A stretch of 64,000 nt of DNA from Cylicocyclus nassatus (Eukaryota > Nematoda > Chromadorea > Rhabditida > Strongylidae). The notes under the pieces are model-generated. The model saw only the letters and a list, made by a program, of their open reading frames with translations. It made no database searches and had not been told where the DNA came from. This document shows, one piece after another, positions 34,617 through 46,404 of the stretch. The stretch's first letter is position 1, and the number at the start of each line of letters is the position of its first letter. The stretch is from the NCBI GenBank assembly GCA_958299035.1, contig CATQJL010000112.1, forward strand, positions 80,990,636-81,054,635, read 5' to 3'. Both the position numbers and the translations under genes were made by a program.

Positions 34617-35922
34617 GGGAATTCACTATAGGGACAAGCTAGTGGTTGTAGGCTAATCACCAGGAGAATAACCACAATAGACCGATTTTAAGTTATATGT
34701 AATTTTACTGGGACTTTTGCTGTGCTTTTGGTTACTGAGATGTAATTGTTTCCGGCTTCGGCGACTTATTGTTAGTACTATAGTTTAATGCGTCAAAAAT
34801 TCAACGAAAACAAAATAGTTCCAATTTTGTAATTTTACATGGTTAACTGTACATTTTGTAATGTTTCTCATAAATAAAGCGTTGTTTCATCAACAAATTC
34901 ACGACAATACGACCCATCGGTGGGTCGCAAGTGTTCTGCCATTATGGACAATACGACTCACCGATGGCTCGTAAGTTTGACAAAGCGAAAAAGGCTCCGG
35001 TCCGAAACGGTAGTGATCAAAAGATCGACCTTGTCGTGAATGTGTTATTATGTTTATGAGCTGAAGTAGAAAAAAGCTGTCCTAGGCAAGATGTGGTAAA
35101 CTTGGAGATTATAGATCATAGAAAGTGAAGTATGTGGTGTTATTCTGCTTTTAGAAGTAATGTCAAATCATGAAATTTATAAAAAAAAGTATAAAAATAA
35201 CAGAGCGCTTATTTTTGAAAGATTTTTTAGCCCTTAATTTTGATTGATCAATTGCATAATCGAATATTTTTAAAGAAAATTACAATAACATTACGATTGT
35301 TGTGATACTAAAAATTCTGATAGTGACGGGAAGGCGCAGAAGAAAGGAATGAGACAGGTGGAAAACACGCAACTAGTTTTGTGTTTTGCTCATTTCATCT
35401 ACATATCTGGAGGTGTTTCCATTACCATTACACTTTTTGTTTAGATGGAAAAATGAAGAAGATTTTGCATTTTTTTCTAGAGGAGAGTAAAAGTTCTCAA
35501 ATTCGAGTTTTTTTCAAGAAGTAGGGGACCCTAGTACAATTTAAAACACGTGTAAGACCTCAAAAAATGAGTATTTTTCAGCTAACTGCACAAATTTAGA
35601 ATGTAATGTTTTAAGCAAAAAAAAAACCTGCTTCTTTTCGAAAGAAGGCAGCATTTATATATGGACCTCGTCATGCCACGCCCCTTTACGAACAAGTTGG
35701 AGGCGAACCCGGGCAAAGTATTAGCAGGGTATCTATTTTGGCCTGTAGGCAATCATGGAAAATCCCTTGCGAGGGGCTAGAGTGATGCAGAAATACTTTT
35801 TGGGGGCGTGGCTTGCTCAAGGTCAATAGTACGGATTAGCATTTTTAGGCTTACACGACTTGTGTCAAAAGCCTCGGATACGTTACTCTCATACCCAGCA
35901 AACAGTCCCCTCTCCCCCCCCA
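34617..35922. other. Unassigned AT-rich stretch with one duplicated palindrome
   Basis: GACAATACGACCCATCGGTG (34909) recurs at about 34949 as GACAATACGACTCACCGATG, each centred on a CGAC...GTCG palindrome. Otherwise nothing recognised. Confidence 0.45.
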
Positions 35923-36014
35923 TTTTTGCAAACCATTTGAAAAACTTCTAAAAATTTCGCGCCCCAAGAATGGGTCGCGAAATTTTTAGAAGTTTTTCAA
36001 ATGGTTTGCAAAAA
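35923..36014. repeat. Perfect 39-bp inverted repeat with 14-nt loop
   Basis: Arms 35923-35961 and 35976-36014 are exact complements (TTTTTGCAAACCATTTG outer, TTTCGCG inner) around the loop CCCCAAGAATGGGT. It has no visible relatives in the window. It could be a very young MITE core, a hairpin RNA source or a replication-slippage product. Confidence 0.9.
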
Positions 36015-37504
36015 CATACAAGTGACGTTTATAGTTGTAAATACTTAAAATAATTTACGAAATTTTCAAAAATTCGTATTAGCCTTGTAAAAAAAATGTT
36101 TTCGGGAGCGTGACCGCTGCGCACCTTCATTCGAAAAAATTATTTGTATCTCCCCCCCCCCCCCTCTCGGACGGTTTTTCTGGGACCGGACCGCCACTGA
36201 CACCGAATGATGACGAGGTTTTGCACAATATTTATAGCTTCGAATTAAGAAGTATCAGAGAATGTCATCATTTTTGCAAAGGTCTCAATCTGGAGATGAA
36301 ATTTTTGAAAGTGCTGAAGATGGCTCTTTTTATCAGCGGATTAGGAAGCAACAAACCAAAGATTTCATCATCTTGTGTTGATAGGTAAAAAAGTGGGTAG
36401 AAGGCTTAGAAAATAAGTAAAAGACTAGGAAATTACCTACCAGCTTAAATGTAGATTAGTGATTTGAAGTTGAGTTCAAAAGTGAAAAGAGAAAACATAT
36501 TTTTTCCCGAATTTTTTGAGGAAAAGGGATGTCTTTCAGGTAATACTAACGCTTCGCACTATATCGGACATTTGACGGCGGCTAAACAATCTCAGCGCTT
36601 TTTATAATTACCACCTTAAGGTTGAAAATTCGATTAAAATAAAAGTCAACTTCAGTGATAAAACTACCAGTTTGAAAATAGTAATTCTCACTAAATACTG
36701 AAAATTTCATGCTTCATAGGAGGAACAGAACATTTCTGTCAAAATTTCTGTGGTCTACGTTTGATATGAGACAACATCTCATCCACTATCAGCGGCAATC
36801 CGAGAAGTCTTTTTTAGCGGGGAGGGGTGGAGGAGAGAGTAGAGCGACAAAATTTTTTCAGTGGTGGGGGCATACCAAAAATTTTTCGTTGTGAAAGAAA
36901 TGTTTTCAAGAGGCCAATTTTTATGTCAGTAATGTCAAAATTTTGATTGCCTAAAAGCGAAAACAAACTGTTTGCACATTTTCATCATTCAAATAGGTCA
37001 CTTTCAAAGTTGGGGCTTATTCCCATAAGAAGATTCTCCTCACCACACATATAAAATAGTTACTGGTCTGTTTGACCTTACTATCTCAAAATAAATTCAA
37101 AATTTGAATGCTGAAGGTTAAAAAACCGTGAAAATGCAAATGATGACATTTTCCTGGATAGTTTCATAGTTTTTTTCTCCATAAGCCGTCAAACTCAGCA
37201 AATATTAACTTCAGATAGTTAGTAAGTTGGAAAACTTTTTCTGGTATTTTTGGAAGACTTGCACGTGCTCTAAGAACAATATCAACTCCGTGTAGTCAGT
37301 ATATTCAAATCACTCGAAGAATTTTCTTGATCCACACCATTTCTGATTCTTTACTTCTCATAAAGAATAATTTTTCTCATAGTTTTTCTTAATCTCAGAA
37401 ATTGATTTTTGTCCTATAAGTATAGATTTTTCGGACTCAAAAGCTTAGATTCCTTTCCTCATAGAGCTATTTATGAAAATTGGTATTTTTTCAGATTATT
37501 ACAT
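36015..37504. other. Unassigned AT-rich stretch
   Basis: A C-run at 36151-36164. No repeats in common with the rest of the window and no supported exon. Confidence 0.4.
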
Positions 37505-37507
37505 TCA

Positions 37508-37680
37508 AAAAGGAAGAACGAAATGGTTGAGGTTAGTTTGATTTTTGATTCAAATTATATTTAACGATCTTCCCTCACTACTGATGACTTCCGGGGAAAA
37601 TCGTAATCTTTATCTAATTTTCGTCTAGTGGTAAGAAAGAAATGGAAATCGAAAATTATTTGTTTTTAGTATTGCAAGAA
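37508..37680 (+). repeat. Direct repeat, copy 2
   Basis: Second copy of the 32385-32560 block, retaining AACGATCTTCCCTCACTACT and GATGACTTCCG. It lies about 3.8 kb upstream of the SDR start, on the 5' side of that gene. Confidence 0.75.
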
Positions 37681-37743
37681 TCTAAATTGAGGTGTGACCT
37701 CAGGAAAGATTGAATAAATCTCAGGAACTATCAACCTTCTTAG

Positions 37744-37973
37744 CCGGGCATGCTTCACGCGATTTCAGTCGCGACGCGAATTGGCAATTTGCCAGAAGTC
37801 TTCAGATTCAACACTAGCAAACTGCACATGCATAGTGTATATAACTTACGTGAATTGATAAAATGGCCTATCTTCTGTAAATTTAAAATGTGAGTTACAT
37901 TTTACAGTGAGTTATGGACAGCTGGAACACTGCCAAATCGCGTCTCGACTGAAATCGCGTTAAGTATGCCCGG
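37744..37973. mobile_element. Foldback MITE, TIR CCGGGCAT
   Basis: CCGGGCATGCTTCACGCGAT at the left and ATCGCGTTAAGTATGCCCGG at the right, with GATTTCAGTCG / CGACTGAAATC inside. TA lies at the right flank and near the left. The open frame at 37895-38080 overlaps it and is not considered coding. Confidence 0.65.
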
Positions 37974-38826
37974 TACTTTAGGTATTCAATCTCCCATAGT
38001 AACTTAACCGAGGAATTTCGTGACTCATGGTCAATTTGCAAAATAACCATGCCCTTCAACCTGTCAAAAACCTCACCCATTCAATCGTAACCGCAGCGGT
38101 CATCGGGCCAGGCGCGCGACGCTTTGAACTCCAATCGGGCTAAACCACACAGGCGTTCGTTGCCATCAATAACTATTGTAGCCAGTCAGCTATTACGTAA
38201 AAAATCGCGGATAAGCGCTTAAGCGCTTGTTGTTTGGGGAAATATCGAGCAACAGGCTATACATGGTTGGTTTTGCACCAAAAAAACAGAGCGAACGATG
38301 TAACGATGGGGAATTGCGCAGAAAATGTGATATCTAGCCGTCGATTGAGTTGTTTACATAGAATAGCTGTACAAGCTCTGCAAATACGACGTGACGTACG
38401 ACCTTGTATGGTCGTTGATCTGGCGCGGAATGACCGTAATGTCTTAAGAAGAAAACACACGACATAAACGGGAACGCAAAAGGGAAGACGTGATCTCTGG
38501 TGACCAAATAAACAGTTCGTCTGGAAGCCGTAAGGATGTGGTTTCGCGCGGAAAAGGCGCGAAGGCGAGAGAACTGCATAGGAATTCGAGTTTTGATTCG
38601 GGTTACACTTCCATTGCTATAAACGGAACGCGAAAGCAAATAAAGGAGTCTTATGGGCTTATAGTACAAAAATTTATTGTAGAATTTCGTAAATTCCATT
38701 CAAATGAGAAAAATAAACAGAACGAGGACATTATCTTGTGCAAAGAACGGACAAATGAGGTATGTTGATACAACCTTTTGATGCATTAGTCTTTTCGATG
38801 TTGTGTATAGTGTTCTTGCGTTGTCG
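37974..38826. other. Unassigned; overlapping open frames of unknown status
   Basis: 38234-38467 and 38490-38768 are open on the plus strand, with a 121-codon frame on the minus strand over the same bases. No motifs and no consistent splice sites were found. AAGCGCTTAAGCGCTT at about 38212 is a perfect palindrome. Confidence 0.35.
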
Positions 38827-38985
38827 ACAACATTTGCGCGTAAACAATGATACTGTGAGCTTATTTACAACTTATAGTCTGGCTCAAAATTCACATTTCT
38901 ATTTATTTTATTTGGTAATTTTTACAAGCGATTCGTGAAAATTGCAGCCATTCATAATCACTTGTTTCCGCGCAAATGTTGTCTT
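38827..38985. mobile_element. Small foldback MITE, TIR ACAACATTTGCGCG
   Basis: GACAACATTTGCGCG at the left and CGCGCAAATGTTGTC at the right, 159 bp apart including ends. The interior is AT-rich. No target duplication could be fixed. Confidence 0.6.
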
Positions 38986-39948
38986 CACCGCAGATACAAG
39001 GCCCTAACTTTGCTCTCAGATCCACTATGCCTGGAGTGAGAATTTCTGCTGGTTACGCTTATTTTCCAACTTTTCCTTGATTCCATAAAAAACAAGTTTA
39101 TAAACGTGATTCCATAAAAGATTGTGAAAACTGTTTTTTCTAAAAATTTGCAAATCACGTGCTAGAGCACTGGATATGGCGACTACTGTCCCAGCAGCTA
39201 CGTGATTGCACAATTTTTCGAATTTTTACTAGAAAGCTGATGTACAAAGGGTTTTCTGTTCCTAACAAATAGATTCTCAACACCATATCGCTTATCATTC
39301 GTTTCGTAATGATATTATCCATGACAGAGATCCTACAAACAGCCATCGTCTCTGCTCCTGTGCCAATCTCAAAAATTGGTGCAATTAACACAGTGGCCTT
39401 CGAAGTGGATCAGTGTGTATAAACAGCTGCGTCACAACTGCGCCCGCGGTCTCTACCCTGTATTGGTCATTCAATATCATGTCTGAGGAACATTTTTATG
39501 TTTGTAGACTCGCCCTTCTTACTTCGTTCGCTAGTAGGAATAGAGACGGGGGGGGGGGGAGGAGAGAGGAGACGAAGAGGAACAAGCATTCAATCATATC
39601 ATCAGGTTGAGCTGGAAAATCGAAACTAGCACTGCCAGCTGACCAGTTGGGGTTTTTGCATATGTAAAAGCAAGGTATTATCTCTTTATAGGGAATTATA
39701 TGCATCGTTAGAGATTTTCGGAGTGGATGAAGATGGGGCTTATGTGGGGAGTTGATTCCAAAGACTGGGGAGATATCCATTGAGAAGGAAGAGGGACTTT
39801 AAAATCAAAAAGTGACTCTCTGTTTTTGAATCTCTGTTTTTTTGTTAATTAGTATGTGAATGACCGCCCGTATCAGTACTTTGCTAAGAGCTTCAGAAAA
39901 GAAAAACGCTGTAAGAATTTATAATGGCTATGAAGGTACTGACACAAA
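38986..39948. other. Unassigned stretch
   Basis: The minus strand is open at 39155-39391 and 39025-39213 without recognisable motifs. A G-run with GGA repeats is at 39549-39575. Confidence 0.35.
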
Positions 39949-40157
39949 CAGGACTCGGTACTAGCTAGCACCAGGGAAATTTCAAAACGAAGTAACCTTT
40001 GATCTTGAAAATTTTGTACGAAGTTTCCTTTAATCCTAGACGCTAAACGTAAGAAACGCTAAAAAACCAACGTTAAATTTTTTTTGTGTATTTTCGGCCA
40101 CAAAATTTTGCGATAAGCGCCTTAAGCGATACCCGGTGCCAGCTGTACCGAGCCCTA
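39949..40157. mobile_element. Short hAT-family MITE, copy 4
   Basis: The ends CAGGACTCGGTAC and GTACCGAGCCCTA have 8-bp flanks GACACAAA and GGCACAAA (7 of 8 match). Its interior resembles 42061-42266 (AAATTTCAAAACGAAGT, GCGATA, CCCGGTGCCAGCTGT). Confidence 0.75.
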
Positions 40158-42060
40158 GGCACAAAGGATTGGACCCCAAATTTCGCAGTAACGAGAATTT
40201 CTAAAAGCATCAAACATAGAAGTTCTTTATCAAACATCACCGAATAAACTCATAAAGTTCAATCACCGTCGTGTGTTTTTCATTGTATCTCACCATAAAA
40301 ACCCGTTAAAGTGCAAGCCTCTCAGTATTCCAGTTTTTGACCAGTAATGGTTCTTCTATGTATAAACAGGATACGTCCTTGTGAACGAAAGGTTAACATT
40401 ATGAAAATAATTTTTCGCATTTTTACTTCAACATTGAGTCCAGTATAAAGAAAAAGTAATTTATTCCTATCTTCACAGCAAGCACCTCGTAAAATAATAT
40501 TTCCCAACTTTTACAGTTTCGGACTGCTAAAAAAATGAAACCTAATAAAAAGTCTTTTTGATTACAAAGAAATGCTTGACCTTCACCTCTCCCCCCCCCC
40601 CCTCGCCTACCCTTGCGGTCCAAATCTGCAGACCTCTCTAAAGCTACTTAAGTGTTTCGAACAACATAGCACTTGTGGGAAGAGTAGATTCTTTACCCAT
40701 TAGAGTTGTAAGGGTAAGTAGTCTTCAACACCACTTACCCTTGAATCCTCTATTGTGGAAAGGGGTAAGAATCTAATTAGATTAGTAATCAAAAGAAGCT
40801 TGAGTGGTAACAGAAAAACAGAATTCGGGGGAGGGGGAGGGAGGGGGGGGGGAGAGAGAGATAGAGACAGAGAGTTAGCCATCATGTATACTTGAGCTTC
40901 AGCTTGGCAGTTTATTTAGTAAAAGGAAGAAATCACAAGGCCTATGTAGGCTTTGGTGACTTCTGAAGAATAGCTACTTAAATGGGAAATTAGCATTTGA
41001 AGGTAGGGAGAGGTATATCCAAAAAAAACTTCTCAATTTCCGTAAATGAGTCAAGCATAATTAGAAAATCAAAAATCCAGACCCCAAGTTAAATTTGAAA
41101 ATTTAAATTTGAAAAATAAGGAATTTCATATTCATTGAAAGCTTCGAGTGAACATTCTATAATATTTAAAGCTTGGTTACAGAATCTGCTTGATTACGCC
41201 TTTCAAAGGTTTATTCTAAATCAATTTTTTTTGAAACTGAGCAAGGCATTTTTTGGATGACAAAAGGAAAAAGGCAAAAAAAATTATTTTTTGAGTAATT
41301 AGGTCCTCAAATGAATAAAAAACCACTACTAGCATTTTACGTCCTTAGATAAAGTCTAAGCACACTTTCGATAGTCCGAAAATTTGCCAACAAACCAGTT
41401 CAGCGAGCTTTAAACCGGTATTGAAACACTTGGCCGCTTATTTACTTTACTATAGACTGACTATAGAATGCAATAAATTCCGAAGAGGCTATTTCTACCA
41501 CAATTAGTGCAGTTTGACGACTCAACGCAAGTTTCAAGAATCGGAAAAAGAGAGGGAAAGGAACAATAAAAAATCGGATATGACGCGAGATAGCGATCTC
41601 TCGAAAAGTACAGTGACGCGGTCGTTGGGAACGTCATTTTGCAAGATTTTGCGAATTTGACAGATTTTAGTGTAGAATAGATACAAGGCATTGAAACTCG
41701 TTTAAACTTTCTAACTGCTTTTCCTTTTATGTGCATTGATTTTCCTTTCGTCACGAGCGAGAAGATACAATAAAAGGAAACCAATGTTAGTTTTTATTAG
41801 TTTGTCAAATTTTGAATTTTTTCGTTCTTGCCGCTGTCATTTTGACTTCTCTAGACTATTTTAGAATTTCTTTGTGATTGTCTATGAGGTAAGCAAAACA
41901 TCTAAGTTTGCTGTCGTCAATACTAAGCAACAAAGAAAAACTATGCAATTTGTTGATTGATCGTCGTATTTTCTTGCGAACAAAAACGTGCCTGAAAGCA
42001 CCGACAAACATCTTTTTGAATTCTTTACTGATTAATGATAGCAACGTTGTTGGTGAAAAT
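40158..42060. other. Unassigned; simple-sequence tracts
   Basis: A C-run at about 40589-40603 and a GA/G-rich tract at 40828-40875. AT-rich otherwise. The minus frame at 41461-41784 has no recognised motif. Confidence 0.4.
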
Positions 42061-42266
42061 CAGGGCTCGGCACGAGTTGGCGCCAGAGAAATTTCAAAAC
42101 GAAGTCCCCTTTGATCCTAAACCCTAAACGTTAAAAAAAACCTCAATAAACAAAACGTCGACTAAAAAACGTTGCAAGTTTTGTGTCTTTTCGGCCACAA
42201 AACGATAACTTCTTTGCTTTTTGTCCCGAAAACGAAATCCAGCTTGACCCGGTGCCAGCTGTGCCG
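42061..42266. mobile_element. hAT-family MITE, right end damaged
   Basis: Left end CAGGGCTCGGCACGAG. Near the right, GCCAGCTGTGCCGA corresponds to the element end, but the terminal GCCCTG is missing and no 8-bp duplication was found. Confidence 0.6.
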
Positions 42267-42745
42267 ACTGGTAAAGATTATTACGTACTTCTCTGTAGTT
42301 GGGGCCGAAATGCACATGGGGGCATTGGTAGACTACATATTGTCTAATGTGACAATGGCAGTATAGTTTACGAAGGTAGCGAGCAGTACTGTTATTTGGA
42401 ACCATACACAGACGCAAAGAATTCTAAATGTTTTTTCTGGGTGAATCACCACATTATTATGTGCCAGTGCGTCGTATCTACTAAGACGTAAGTCGTTTCA
42501 ATCGGACTCGCTTCAAAATGGATCGACAGCGGGTAAACGACTATATGTCGTCGAAGTGGGAGGGTCCCGCGCGGATGATGCGGCAGATACTCAGCCTGCG
42601 CGCGTACTGGAAGGTGTATTTGTCGCAAATGTCCGGCGGGACATCCCACTGTCGGCGACATATAGTATAGTGTTCCTTACCCTTCGACAACAGCAAAAAG
42701 AAGTGTTAGTGTGGGTCTAAAAAATACACATATCCATCAAAAGAC

Positions 42746-43135
42746 CTAGCTTATTAACTTGATGTATACAACAACATGTTCAGGTCTGAAGTCAAAAGAC
42801 TCTATACCGCAGTTTAGTTTATGTAGTGATATAAAATACCATTTTTTGAAAGTTTCAAATTTATCAGAATGAATTAGATTGTACATTACCATAAAATCAT
42901 AGACATTGTTTCTTGATAAGGTAAATATTAAGGGGAGAGAAGTGTGGAGGGAGGGGAGAGCGAATAGAATAGGCGAATAGGCATGGTAGTGAACAAGAGT
43001 CGTTGAGGTTAACATCTCAGCTCCGAAAGCGTTGAAATTCGCATACATTTTTGCCTCGTCATCCGAAATCATTAGATTACATAGAAAAAGCCCATCGTCT
43101 TTTTTAACGTCATACAAATTGTTTACTGTAGCAAT
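42746..43135 (-). CDS. Unrecognised long open exon
   Basis: After a TTTGTTAG acceptor (minus strand) the frame is open for about 129 codons to a stop. It includes IATVNNLYDVKKDDGLF and ISDDEAKMYANFNAFGAEML. The first ~60 residues look protein-like; the rest is less convincing and may run into intron. No partner exons or family were recognised. Confidence 0.28.
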   Translation of the reverse strand: MATVNNLYDVKKDDGLFLCNLMISDDEAKMYANFNAFGAEMLTSTTLVHYHAYSPILFALPSLHTSLPLIFTLSRNNVYDFMVMYNLIHSDKFETFKKWYFISLHKLNCGIESFDFRPEHVVVYIKLIS

Positions 43136-43295
43136 CTAACAAACAATGATGTTTGCGCGCAAAAATATCTGACCAGGACGACAATGACAATCTTTGTGAT
43201 TTGTGGCATATCTCGGGTAAGAGTCATGAAAGGGATGAAAACGAAATCTTTAGAGTGGCTCATCGTCTTTTTGCAACAATGTTTAGAACAAAGAA

Positions 43296-43995
43296 TCATG
43301 ACTTATAATAACGGGCTAAGGATGTTTACGTGACTTTGTGTGTGTGTTTGTGTGTCTGTTAAGAAATTCGTGGAGCGTGTTCCAGCCAGTGTTCTAAGCC
43401 CAAATTTTGTATAGCGCATGCTACCTTCATGAAAGTCCAACATGCAAAAGCACGAGTAGATTCGTTGAGTGGATCCCTCAGAAATTGCGCGCCAAACGGG
43501 TCCACCTGGCTTCTGTACCGCAAAATTCGGTCCGTATCACCACTTTTTGCAGAGTCGTGGATGAGTTTGGTAAGCAAATGTACAAGCGATGGAGTTTAGC
43601 CAGAAAAGTGGTCGAAAGTTTATTACGTAACGAAAACGGCGCCAAAACGAATTGGCTGTGTAAATGGTCAATTTGCCAAGGTTCTAGCTAAGCGTTTGAG
43701 AAGATTTTCGCACAGAGATGTAGCTCACGGTTATCATTACCTTTATGGCGACTACCAAGTCATGACAAATCCAAAACTTATTCAAATTTGCGTCTATCTT
43801 CCTGCGAAAAGTTTCATCCACACGAAATCACCGATCTCACGTGAAAAGACTTTCTAAATGAGTGGTTGTTTACATTTTATTCGTGGTAGTCGGCATAGCG
43901 CGGTGAGTTCCAGTGTCACGATTTTACGAGAATGAGTAAGGCACATAGATAGTAGAGCCAGTGCGAAGCTCCGCGAAGCAGAGGTGACGCACTGG
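43296..43995 (+). mobile_element. Helitron-type element H2, copy a
   Basis: It starts TCATGACTTATAATAACGGG after A, then ACGTGACTTTGTGTGTGTGT. It ends in the hairpin CCAGTGCGAAGC...GACGCACTGG (CTRR form CTGG), followed by T. It is 700 bp with no Rep/helicase. Its insertion point is exactly the first base of H1 at 43996. Frames such as 43407-43691 belong to the element. Confidence 0.8.
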
Positions 43996-44315
43996 TCTTA
44001 TATATAAAGCTATGAATGTATGTGTCTGTATGTCTGTCTGTATGTCTGTCTGTCTGCCTGTCTGTCTGTACGTATGTGCGGAATAGAAATTTTTATTTCT
44101 GAACCGATTTGGACCAAACTTGGCACACATATACTTTGGGGCGGGTAGCGTGTCATAGGCTACTTTCCGTTATCGATCGATATCGATTTTATCGATTTTA
44201 TCGATTTTTTGCAAAGTTTGAGCTACGGGGCTGGGAGTTGGCACAGGAGGGTAATCGAGCAGGCTGATTACACATAATAATGACAGGGCCGGGCGGAGCC
44301 GGGTAAGTCAACTAG
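43996..44315 (+). mobile_element. Helitron-type element H1, solo copy
   Basis: Starts TCTTATATATAAAGC, followed by a GTCTGTCTG run, CTGAACCGATTTGG, ATCGATTTTATCGATTTT and a 3' hairpin GGGCCGGGCGGAGCC. It ends CTAG before T (44316). It is the short form of the interrupted copies at 19846-20616 and about 61391-63510. Confidence 0.8.
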
Positions 44316-44400
44316 TTGAAAATATTTACGTATTTAGCCACCAGTGGAAAATCAAGAAATGTTTTTTGAAGTGAGGACAACTCAGACAATACACCGGAAC

Positions 44401-44875
44401 TTCCGCAGGACAAGCAAAATTTGCAGCGGTTCCGCAGGTTTCTTTTTGCTGTTACAAAAATGGACACGCTGGAAATGGGAACTTCGCGGAATTTCACGTC
44501 AGACTGGTTGAAAACAGGAGCTTCCGCAGGACTTTTTACAAAGCGCTGCGGAATTTTCGAAAAATGCCAGCGGTTCCGCAGCACTTTGACATGCCAGTAC
44601 TTCCGCAGGATTTGAATGTGTTGTATCGTATGATGTTGCCTCGCCAACAACTAGAGTGCATTATCGAACATGTCAGCCGAAGTGCAGAGGATAGCAGGTG
44701 AGTCTCACAGTCAATAGATTAAGGTTCAAATTTCGTTTAGGGGTTTCTCTTTTGCTGTTATGGTTGGCATTCTTCGAAACTTCCGCAGCACCTCATCTGG
44801 GATCTTCCGCAGCACGTTCATGAAATTCCGTAGGTGACCGGCGGAACTTCCCCTAACGTTTTGCGGAAGTTCCAA
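44401..44875 (+). repeat. Dispersed TTCCGCAG array
   Basis: TTCCGCAG occurs at about 44401, 44430, 44522, 44574, 44601, 44781 and 44804, mostly preceded by AC or GG and followed by G or C. There are also degenerate and inverted copies (TTCCGTAG, TGCGGAA). It resembles the CG-rich subterminal arrays of elements A and C, but flanking TIRs were not found here. Confidence 0.7.
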
Positions 44876-45163
44876 TAAATAGTCTAGTTTGAGACTTTTG
44901 GAGGAGACATATCAACGATCAAACAGTGTATACTTGCTTTCAGGCCATTCTGTGTATCGCACAGAATTTCTTAACATTAGCAAGAAAAATCTAGGTTTTC
45001 CAAGAAGGTATTCTTGACAGGTATTATGATATCTGGAAATAGCGGTGAACTTTACCTGTTATTAGCGTTGAAGCGAAAAAGCGAAATTTTACTTTTCATA
45101 GCTCATTCCAATATACCGTAACCTTAGATTCTAATCTATGATTTTTTTGTCTCCTCTCAACAG

Positions 45164-45856
45164 TTAGCGCCGCATGCACTAACATCCCCGCGGGGAGGGG
45201 ATCGCAGCTTAAAAGAAAGCTTTATATTTCGAAACTCCAGATACCTGGATTTCACGTTGTGTACCTATCCGTAAGTATTCCTATTACCCTTCACTATGAA
45301 CATGTTGAACAGGAGCGAAAAGCTGTACAAACCGCATTTTCCAGCTTTTGTATGATCCCTGATGATCCCTGGCGCTTTTCTTCAAAGTCATTTTTCTTTC
45401 TCAGAAGTTAACGAGGAATCTCCAGAGTTGTGCAGATTGTCTAACCCGACAGTGCTAAGCATGTTGCTGCTAAGAACAAATGATGTTTTGAAGTCATGAA
45501 ATTTGCGATTCCACAGGTCGAACTTTGAGGCTTACCGAAAAATTCGACTTTTCAAAAAGTCATTTGTTCTCATCAGCAACATGCTTAGCAGTATTGTGTT
45601 AGATGTTCAGTACAACTTTGGAAGGTTTTCGTTAACTTCGGAGAAAGAAAAATGACTTTAAAGAAAAGCGCCGGGGATCATCAGGGATCATACAAAAGCT
45701 GGAAAATGCGGTTCGTATCATAGTGAAAGGTAGTAGGAATACTTACTGATAGGTAGACAGCGTGAAATCCAGATATCCGGAGCTTCAGAATATGAAGCTT
45801 TCTTCTGAAGCTGCGATCCCCTCCCCGCGGGGATATTAGTGCATGCGGCCCTTAAG
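45164..45856. mobile_element. Foldback element with GCCGCATGCACTAA ends
   Basis: Arms of about 300 bp pair almost throughout. Outer GCCGCATGCACTAACATCCC and CCCCGCGGGG blocks lie at both sides; inner GCTAAGCATGTTGCTG pairs across a ~60-nt centre. The ends are near TTAG / CTTAAG, compatible with a TTAA target, but the duplication is not exact. Confidence 0.8.
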
Positions 45857-46400
45857 TGCAAAGGCTGTGACGTCCCCCCCCCTCCACCCTCAGAATTTTT
45901 TTTCTGGAGACAAAGAGAAGACGGCAGGAAGAAAGATTATCAGAAAGAAACAATCGCTGAAACTGCGATCACAGTAGTATCCGCTTACGTGCAAGCGATT
46001 ATGGTTTTTCGAAGGAAACAAAACGATTCGGCGCACGATTGAACAAGGTCATCGTGCAAAATCGGCCTGTGATATTCATTCGCGTGTATGAGCGAGCTAA
46101 ACGTCAACGGTGCATCGCATCATAAAGAAAACTATGCCGACCTGTTTTCCTGTCTGCTTGGAGTGTAATAGTGATTGCTAAAAAACACGCTATCACAATG
46201 TTATAGATTTGTAATTTGCCAACTTTTTGAAATAATAAGTTCAATTATTTATGTAAAACTCGTCGTAAAAACGGTGTGCTTTCATACTACTGTAATTATG
46301 ACGAAAGAACTCTATCAGGGTAAGATTGATTTGAATCATCTCTAGCTTTCACATCATATCCCCCGAAAGTGATCTGAAGTTGAGAATTTTGTTGATTTTG
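45857..46400. other. Unassigned stretch
   Basis: C-run at 45875-45884; otherwise nothing recognised. Confidence 0.4.
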
Positions 46401-46404
46401 TTAA

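Noticed and set aside
38234..38768. Two plus-strand frames as exons of one gene
   Set aside because: No matching GT-AG junction in phase, no recognised domain, and an equally long minus-strand frame overlaps.
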